Part shown: positions 56,670-64,000 of the stretch, piece by piece
How the letters are laid out: each line of letters starts with the position of its first letter
How positions within the stretch are numbered: the stretch's first letter is position 1
Made by a program: the position numbers and the translations under genes
Source: Nitrosospira sp.
Lineage (GTDB): Bacteria > Pseudomonadota > Gammaproteobacteria > Burkholderiales > Nitrosomonadaceae
Assembly (NCBI GenBank): GCA_026399575.1
Contig: JAPLQS010000028.1
Coordinates: 39,292-103,291, forward strand
Reading direction: 5' to 3'
DNA length: 64,000 nt
Notes under the pieces: model-generated
What the model saw: the letters and a program-made list of their open reading frames with translations, nothing else
Databases searched by the model: none
What the model was told of the DNA's origin: nothing

Positions 56670-59600
56670 TTGCGCCTCTCCCACATCAAACTTGCCGGTT
56701 TCAAATCCTTCGTTGATCCCACCAATATTCCCGTTCCCGGTGATCTGGTAGGGGTGGTCGGCCCCAACGGCTGCGGCAAATCCAATGTGATCGATGCGGT
56801 GCGCTGGGTGTTGGGCGAATCGAGGGCATCCGCGCTGCGCGGCGAATCCATGCAGGACGTGATTTTCAACGGTTCCGCCAATCGCAAGCCGGTAGGACGC
56901 GCCAGCGTTGAGCTGATATTCGACAACAGTCTGGGCAAGGCGGCGGGACAGTGGTCGAGCTATGCGGAAATTGCCATCAAGCGGGTGTTGTTGCGGGATG
57001 GAGAATCGACCTATTACATCAACAATATTCACGTACGCCGCCGTGACATCGCCGACATCTTCCTCGGCACCGGCATAGGCGGGCGCGGCTACGCCATTAT
57101 CGAGCAGGGAATGATATCCCGCATCATCGAGGCCAAGCCGGAGGAATTGCGCGTATTCCTGGAGGAGGCCGCAGGGGTTTCCAAATACCGCGAACGCCGC
57201 CGCGAAACCGAATTACGTTTGAACGACACCCGCGAAAACCTGTTGCGGGTGGACGATATCTGCCAGGAATTGGGAAAGCAGTTGCAGCATCTGGAAGAAC
57301 AGGCCAAGGTCGCCAGCCAGTTCAAGGAGATGCAGGGCCAGCTGCACACTGCGCAGAATTTGCTGTGGCTAGCGCGCAAACAGGAAGCGGCGGCGCAGCG
57401 TATCCGTACCGAAAAGGAAATCCAGCGGCTGGAAATGGAGCTGGAAGCTGAAACCGCGCGTCTGCGCGATGCGGAAAAGCGTCTGGAAGAAAAACGCGCC
57501 CAGCATTATGCCGCCGGCGATAGTCTGCATCAGGCGCAGGGCGAACTGTACGCTGCCAATGCGGAAGTGGCGCGGATCGAACAGCAGATACAACATCTGC
57601 GCGAGAACCGCCAGCGCATGGAGCTGCAGATCACGGCAGCGAAGAGCCAGCTGGAGCATCACGGAGAACAGAAGGAGAACGCTGCTGACAGCTTGAACCG
57701 CTGGCGCAGCGAACTCGCGCGGGCACAACTGACCCACGAAGCCGGCAAACAAAAAACCGCGACGGAAAACGAGAAGCTGCCGCTGGCGGAATCCGTTTTC
57801 CGCGCGTGCCAGGAGAAACTGGGGGAAATGCAGCGCGGCTTGCTGCTGGTCGAACAGAGCGGGCAGCTGGAAGAGAGTCATCGCGCTCATGCCGAGAAAA
57901 CCCTGCAACAACTCGAATTACGGCGCGAACGGCTGCTGGAGGAGCAGGGGGCGCTGCCACAACCTGACGCCGAGGGGTTGTCCCGTTTGCAGCGCGAGAC
58001 GGACAGCGTTGCTGCAGACCTGAAACAGAAACAGGAAGCGCTCGCGCAAACGGTAGAGCGCCTGCCCAATGCGGAGGAAAGCAAACGCGAACTTACGCGC
58101 AAAGTGCAGGTACTGGAGCAGCAGATCACCCAGGCGGAGGCACGGCTCAACGCGCTGCAACGCTTGCAACACCGGCTCGAAGGCAACGAAGGGTTGAGCA
58201 CATGGCTTAGCAAGCATCAGTTGGATGCATCGCCGCGCTTGTGGCAAAGCATCCAGATTGAAAAGGGTTGGGAAGATGCGCTGGAATCGGTGTTGCGCGA
58301 GCGTCTGAACAGCGCGCAGTTCGAACGGCTGGAAACAGCGCAGGACTGGGCGAGTGACTCGCCCCCTGGAAAATGGGCGCTGTTTGAAGCGGCCGGATCA
58401 GCCGGGCAAGCTGAAGACAGGCTGCAGAGCAAGGAAGGCTGGACGCCGCTGCAAGGGTATCTGACTTGTGCCGACAGCAGAATAGAAGCCGTGTTGAACG
58501 AATGGCTGAGCGGTATATTTGTGGTTGACGGCATGCAGGACGGTCTCGCGCAACGAACGAAACTGGCATGCGGCGAGATGCTGGTAACGCGCGAAGGCCA
58601 TATTTTCACCCGCCACAGCCTCACTTACTACGCGCCTGACTCGCAATTGCACGGGGTGCTGGCGCGGCAGCGGGAGATAGCTCAGATCAGCATCGAAGTG
58701 GCTGCGCTAGGACGTGGTCTCGTCCTGGAGAAGTCTGCCTTGGCAGGAGCGGAAGAAGCCTGCCGCGAACTGGAAGCATCAGTCGCGCGCTTGCGTCAGG
58801 ACAGTGAGCAACTGCAGCAACAGCATCATGACCTGCAGATACAGGTGCTGAAGCTTGCCCAGTTGGCCGAACGCGCCAGCCAGCGCCGCAGCCAGATTGA
58901 GGCTGAGCTGGCAGAAATCGCGCAGCAGACAGCGACAGAGACCGCGCAGAAACAGGATGCCGAAACAAAGCTGGCGGAATATCAAATTCAAATTGAGGCT
59001 CTGCGGGACCAGGTGCAGCAGGAAAGGCTGGCGGGGGAAGCAGCGGAGCAATCTCTCAACACACAGCGTCAGCTTGCGCAGAATGCGGCAAGAGAAATGC
59101 AGGAAGCTGCCTTCTATGAAAAAACCTGTCAGAGCAAAATCGTCGAGGTGGAGAATTCCATCCACATCATCGACGGGAATATTACCGAACTGAAAAACAA
59201 TCTGGAGAAATTGCAGACCGAGCAAGGTGGTTTTGATGAAACCCCGCTGAACAGTCAGTTGCAGCAATGGCTGGCGCTACGGGAGCAGCGTGAATTGGCA
59301 CTGGCAACAACGCGTAATGCTTTGGAAGGTGCGGCCAACGAGCTGCGGGAAATAGAGCAGGAGCGCATGACTTCCGAACAGAAGCTGCACCCGTTGCGTG
59401 AATCCATCAGTCAGGCGCGCCTCAAGGAGCAGGAAGCGCGCATTACCGAGAATCAGTTTGACGAACAATTAAAGGAAGCGAAGGCCAACGAGGAGGAATT
59501 GCTGCCGGCGCTGGGCAAAACGCGGCCCACTGCGCTGCAGACCGAGATCAATCGCCTGAATACCGAAATTGCTGCGCTGGGCGCTGTCAATCTCGCTGCG

Positions 59601-60203
59601 CTGGAGGAGTTGCAGGCATCCCAGGAGCGCAAGACTTATCTTGATGCGCAGTTACAGGATTTGCGGGAAGCGGTGGAAACCCTGGAAAACGCCATTCGCC
59701 GGATAGACCGCGAAACCCGCGAGCGTTTGCTGGAAACTTTCGACAAGGTCAACAGCCATTTGAGCGAAATGTTCCCGGTCATATTCGGTGGCGGGCAGGC
59801 TAAACTGGTGCTGAGTGGCGAGGAAATTCTTGATTCCGGTGTGCAGATCATCGCCCAGCCGCCGGGCAAGAAGAATAGCTCCATTCATTTGCTGTCCGGT
59901 GGCGAGAAAGCGCTGACTGCGCTGGCACTGGTGTTTTCGCTGTTCCAGCTTAACCCCGCACCGTTCTGCCTGCTGGATGAGGTGGATGCGCCGCTGGATG
60001 ACAGCAATACTGAACGTTTCTGTGATCTGGTGAAGAAAATGTCGCGTCAGACTCAGTTCCTTTTCATCAGTCACAATAAAATCACCATGGAAATGGCGCA
60101 GCAATTGATAGGTGTCACCATGCAGGAACAGGGTGTCTCGCGCATAGTCGCGGTGGACATCGAAGAAGCTGTCAGACTGAGCGATGTGGCGGCGGTGGCA
60201 TGA
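56670..60203 (+). CDS. smc: chromosome segregation protein SMC
   Basis: SMC is the ATPase that compacts and separates chromosomes with ScpA and ScpB. The 1177-residue protein has Walker A GPNGCGKSNV (from residue 31), and long coiled coils (about 170-500 and 680-1020) around a hinge (about 505-660). The C-terminal signature LLSGGEKALTALALVFSLF is followed by Walker B FCLLDEVDAPLDD. The start codon is TTG at 56670 (RLSHIKLAGFKSFVDPT). Its TGA overlaps the zipA ATG by 4 bp. It belongs to the proteobacterial SMC group, not MukB. Confidence 0.97.
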   Translation: MRLSHIKLAGFKSFVDPTNIPVPGDLVGVVGPNGCGKSNVIDAVRWVLGESRASALRGESMQDVIFNGSANRKPVGRASVELIFDNSLGKAAGQWSSYAEIAIKRVLLRDGESTYYINNIHVRRRDIADIFLGTGIGGRGYAIIEQGMISRIIEAKPEELRVFLEEAAGVSKYRERRRETELRLNDTRENLLRVDDICQELGKQLQHLEEQAKVASQFKEMQGQLHTAQNLLWLARKQEAAAQRIRTEKEIQRLEMELEAETARLRDAEKRLEEKRAQHYAAGDSLHQAQGELYAANAEVARIEQQIQHLRENRQRMELQITAAKSQLEHHGEQKENAADSLNRWRSELARAQLTHEAGKQKTATENEKLPLAESVFRACQEKLGEMQRGLLLVEQSGQLEESHRAHAEKTLQQLELRRERLLEEQGALPQPDAEGLSRLQRETDSVAADLKQKQEALAQTVERLPNAEESKRELTRKVQVLEQQITQAEARLNALQRLQHRLEGNEGLSTWLSKHQLDASPRLWQSIQIEKGWEDALESVLRERLNSAQFERLETAQDWASDSPPGKWALFEAAGSAGQAEDRLQSKEGWTPLQGYLTCADSRIEAVLNEWLSGIFVVDGMQDGLAQRTKLACGEMLVTREGHIFTRHSLTYYAPDSQLHGVLARQREIAQISIEVAALGRGLVLEKSALAGAEEACRELEASVARLRQDSEQLQQQHHDLQIQVLKLAQLAERASQRRSQIEAELAEIAQQTATETAQKQDAETKLAEYQIQIEALRDQVQQERLAGEAAEQSLNTQRQLAQNAAREMQEAAFYEKTCQSKIVEVENSIHIIDGNITELKNNLEKLQTEQGGFDETPLNSQLQQWLALREQRELALATTRNALEGAANELREIEQERMTSEQKLHPLRESISQARLKEQEARITENQFDEQLKEAKANEEELLPALGKTRPTALQTEINRLNTEIAALGAVNLAALEELQASQERKTYLDAQLQDLREAVETLENAIRRIDRETRERLLETFDKVNSHLSEMFPVIFGGGQAKLVLSGEEILDSGVQIIAQPPGKKNSSIHLLSGGEKALTALALVFSLFQLNPAPFCLLDEVDAPLDDSNTERFCDLVKKMSRQTQFLFISHNKITMEMAQQLIGVTMQEQGVSRIVAVDIEEAVRLSDVAAVA

Positions 60204-61399
60204 TGGACGTGATGGGCATGAGTGATTTGCAGATCAGCCTGATAGTCATCGGCATCGTCGTGGTCGTGGGTGTGATCCTGTTCAACTGGATGCAGCAGCG
60301 GCGCTACCGGCGCGGTGCGGAAGAGGCATTTGAGCGCAAGCACGAAGATGTGCTGCTTGGAGCTGATGAGATTGTTGCGCAGGATGGACGGGTCGAACCG
60401 CAACTCGGCAGGGAGATGTTGCAGGAATTTCAGACGGAGCCGGGTATAGGGCTTGCTGAGCCGGGAATGGGACCGGTCGAGCCGACTGAAATTTTTCAGC
60501 CAGATGCCGCAACCAAGGTTGTAACGCCGGTGTCGGCAGAACAGAAAGTGGCTGAACAAAAAACGACTGAGGTCGATAGTGCCAGCGCCATGGATTATGT
60601 CGTGAACATCCGGGGCGAAACATTGATTGCCGCCTCAGATCTGACCGAGGTATTGCGGCGGAAATTCGATTTCGGCAAACCGGTGCACTGGTTGGGACAG
60701 AGAGAGGTGGGTGCATCCTGGGAAGAAATCACCATAGAGGGAAATGACGGCAAGGGTGGCTATGCCGGCTTGCAGGGCTGCCTGCAACTGGTCGATCGCT
60801 CCGGCCCCGTGAGTGAAGTGAGCCTGTCCGAGTTTTGCGACATGGCAAAAAATTTCACGGCACACGTACATGCCGCTGCTGATTTTCCCGATACTCGGCA
60901 AGCGCATGCGCAGGCAGTGGTGCTTGACCAGTTCTGTGCGGGAGTGGATGTGATGGTGGGCATCAACATTATCAGCAAGGACGGCGGCGCATTCACCGGC
61001 ACCAAGATCCGCGCCCTGGCGGAAGCATCCGGACTCAAACTGGAGACAGGGGGTGCATTTAACTGCCGTGATGAAAGTGGCGCTGTTTTGTTTTCGCTCA
61101 ACAATTTTGAATCCACACCGTTCTCGCCTGACAATATGAGAACACTCACCACGCATGGCGTTACTTTTCTGCTGGACGTGCCCAGAGTGAAGAACGGCGA
61201 GAGAGTTTTCGATCAGATGATGCACCTCGCCGGGATTTTTTCCACCACCCTGGGCGGTATGCTGGTAGATGACAACCGCGTTTCTCTGACTGATAGTGGT
61301 ATTGCTAAAATCAAGCAGCATCTGGGCAGCATGCAGGCCATGATGAAAGCGCGCAATATTCCCGCCGGCGGCGAGATCGCGTTGAGGCTGTTTGCGTGA
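60200..61399 (+). CDS. zipA: cell division protein ZipA
   Basis: ZipA tethers FtsZ to the inner membrane at the division site. The 399-residue protein has an N-terminal membrane helix (LQISLIVIGIVVVVGVILF, about residues 9-28), a charged Glu/Pro-containing linker, and the C-terminal FtsZ-binding domain (about 260-395, with FSLNNFESTPFSPDNMRTL). The first ATG overlaps the smc stop; ATG 60203 or the Met at residue 6 are also possible. ligA begins directly after its stop codon. Confidence 0.93.
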   Translation: MMDVMGMSDLQISLIVIGIVVVVGVILFNWMQQRRYRRGAEEAFERKHEDVLLGADEIVAQDGRVEPQLGREMLQEFQTEPGIGLAEPGMGPVEPTEIFQPDAATKVVTPVSAEQKVAEQKTTEVDSASAMDYVVNIRGETLIAASDLTEVLRRKFDFGKPVHWLGQREVGASWEEITIEGNDGKGGYAGLQGCLQLVDRSGPVSEVSLSEFCDMAKNFTAHVHAAADFPDTRQAHAQAVVLDQFCAGVDVMVGINIISKDGGAFTGTKIRALAEASGLKLETGGAFNCRDESGAVLFSLNNFESTPFSPDNMRTLTTHGVTFLLDVPRVKNGERVFDQMMHLAGIFSTTLGGMLVDDNRVSLTDSGIAKIKQHLGSMQAMMKARNIPAGGEIALRLFA

Positions 61400-63778
<2,379 letters not shown>

Positions 63779-63779
63779 A

Positions 63780-63863
63780 ATGAGGAAAGAATTCGAAGTG
63801 CGGAGTAGTGACGGAGTTGCAACCTATGCTGTAGAGTTTATCTTGGAGTTTGGTAGGTTGTGA
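63780..63863 (+). pseudogene. 5' fragment of an unknown gene cut off by an insertion sequence
   Basis: One base after the ligA stop an ATG starts the frame MRKEFEVRSSDGVATYAVEF, then ILEFGRL and TGA. The stop codon TGA (63861-63863) coincides with the first bases of the IS-like element, so the true gene is longer and has been interrupted. The opening reads like the first beta strands of a small domain (FEVxSSDGxxTYxVEF), but 27 residues are too few to name a family. Its one-base spacing to ligA suggests it was cotranslated with the ligase. Confidence 0.5.
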
Positions 63864-64000
63864 GCTTCCCCCGATAAATAGTCTTCCAAGGGTGACGTAC
63901 AATTAACGTTACTTTTTGGAGGAAGACGATGCAAAAGATCCCGAAGCAGGAATACACGATCGAGTTCAAGGAACGGGCGGTCAAGCATGTAAAGGAAGGG
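63861..64000 (+). mobile_element. left end of an IS3-like insertion sequence (continues beyond window)
   Basis: The segment begins TGAGCTTCCCCCGATAAATA, a plausible terminal repeat starting with TG, and leads into a transposase orfA at 63929. The right end and target duplication are outside the window, so the exact left boundary is inferred from the interrupted frame before it. Confidence 0.55.
63929..64000 (+). CDS. IS3-family transposase orfA, N-terminal fragment (cut by window end)
   Basis: The frame starts MQKIPKQEYTIEFKERAVKH and continues to the window edge. This is the typical start of IS3-family OrfA proteins, whose HTH domain (HTH_Tnp_1) follows. A GGAGGAAG ribosome site lies about five bases before the ATG. 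Only 24 residues are visible. Confidence 0.8.
   Translation, partial: MQKIPKQEYTIEFKERAVKHVKEG

Overview
The window is 64 kb of a Gram-negative chromosome, most likely from a betaproteobacterium and probably in or near the order Nitrosomonadales. That placement is inference. It rests on the gene blocks argC / DUF6776 / bactofilin / erpA, kdsC-lptCAB-rpoN-hpf-ptsN-hprK and hupB-tRNAVal-tRNAAsp-ppiD, on an HPr kinase beside ptsN, and on Sec-free selD next to mnmH. Most of the window is dense, GC-rich housekeeping DNA. Several genes use TTG or GTG starts (cysT, anmK, smc, rplM, hupB, ppiD).

Layout. 1-1.9 kb: the end of a RoxA-like cytochrome c gene and a cytochrome P450. 1.9-6.0 kb: an accessory island with a toxin-antitoxin remnant, three attC-like sites, an orphan membrane protein, a frameshifted DUF3024 gene and a KAP-family P-loop NTPase; this looks like integron gene cassettes without an integrase. 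6.1-12.3 kb: sdaA, DUF2784, divergent mnmH/selD, degQ-like, ttcA. 12.6-18.6 kb: a sulfate-uptake operon (yezD, outer-membrane channel, sbp, cysT, cysW, cysA). 18.7-24.9 kb: M23 peptidase, anmK, then erpA, bactofilin, DUF6776, argC, rpsI and rplM on the minus strand. 25.0-31.2 kb: dnaE with a broken frame, trhP, YheT-like hydrolase, tRNA-Lys. 31.4-37.4 kb: a structured leader or small RNA, then kdsC-lptC-lptA-lptB-rpoN-hpf-ptsN-hprK. 37.5-40.8 kb: hupB, two tRNAs, ppiD, fabI. 40.9-49.3 kb: a YejABEF-like peptide ABC transporter overlapping prfC. 49.4-56.6 kb: emrE-like exporter, pirin, an MlaE/MlaD-like pair with a lipoprotein, a TAXI-like binding protein, mltD, queF. 56.7-63.8 kb: smc-zipA-ligA, a small gene cut off by an insertion sequence, and the left end of that IS3-like element at the window edge.

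How the genes work together. The sulfate block couples an outer-membrane channel, a periplasmic binding protein and a CysTWA importer. The kdsC-lpt block makes Kdo and supplies the lipopolysaccharide export machinery, followed by nitrogen/PTS regulators. mnmH and selD form a two-step path to 2-selenouridine in tRNA. smc-zipA-ligA is a chromosome maintenance and division cluster with 4-bp and 0-bp junctions.

Points that most deserve a second look: dnaE lacks about 12 highly conserved residues plus the frame; rpoN has its N-terminal region in another frame; LigA carries an extra helix-hairpin-helix-like module; the gene after ligA is terminated by the first bases of an IS; and the 2-6 kb island carries attC-like sites beside a KAP NTPase that could be a defence gene. 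All calls come from reading the sequence; no database search was run.
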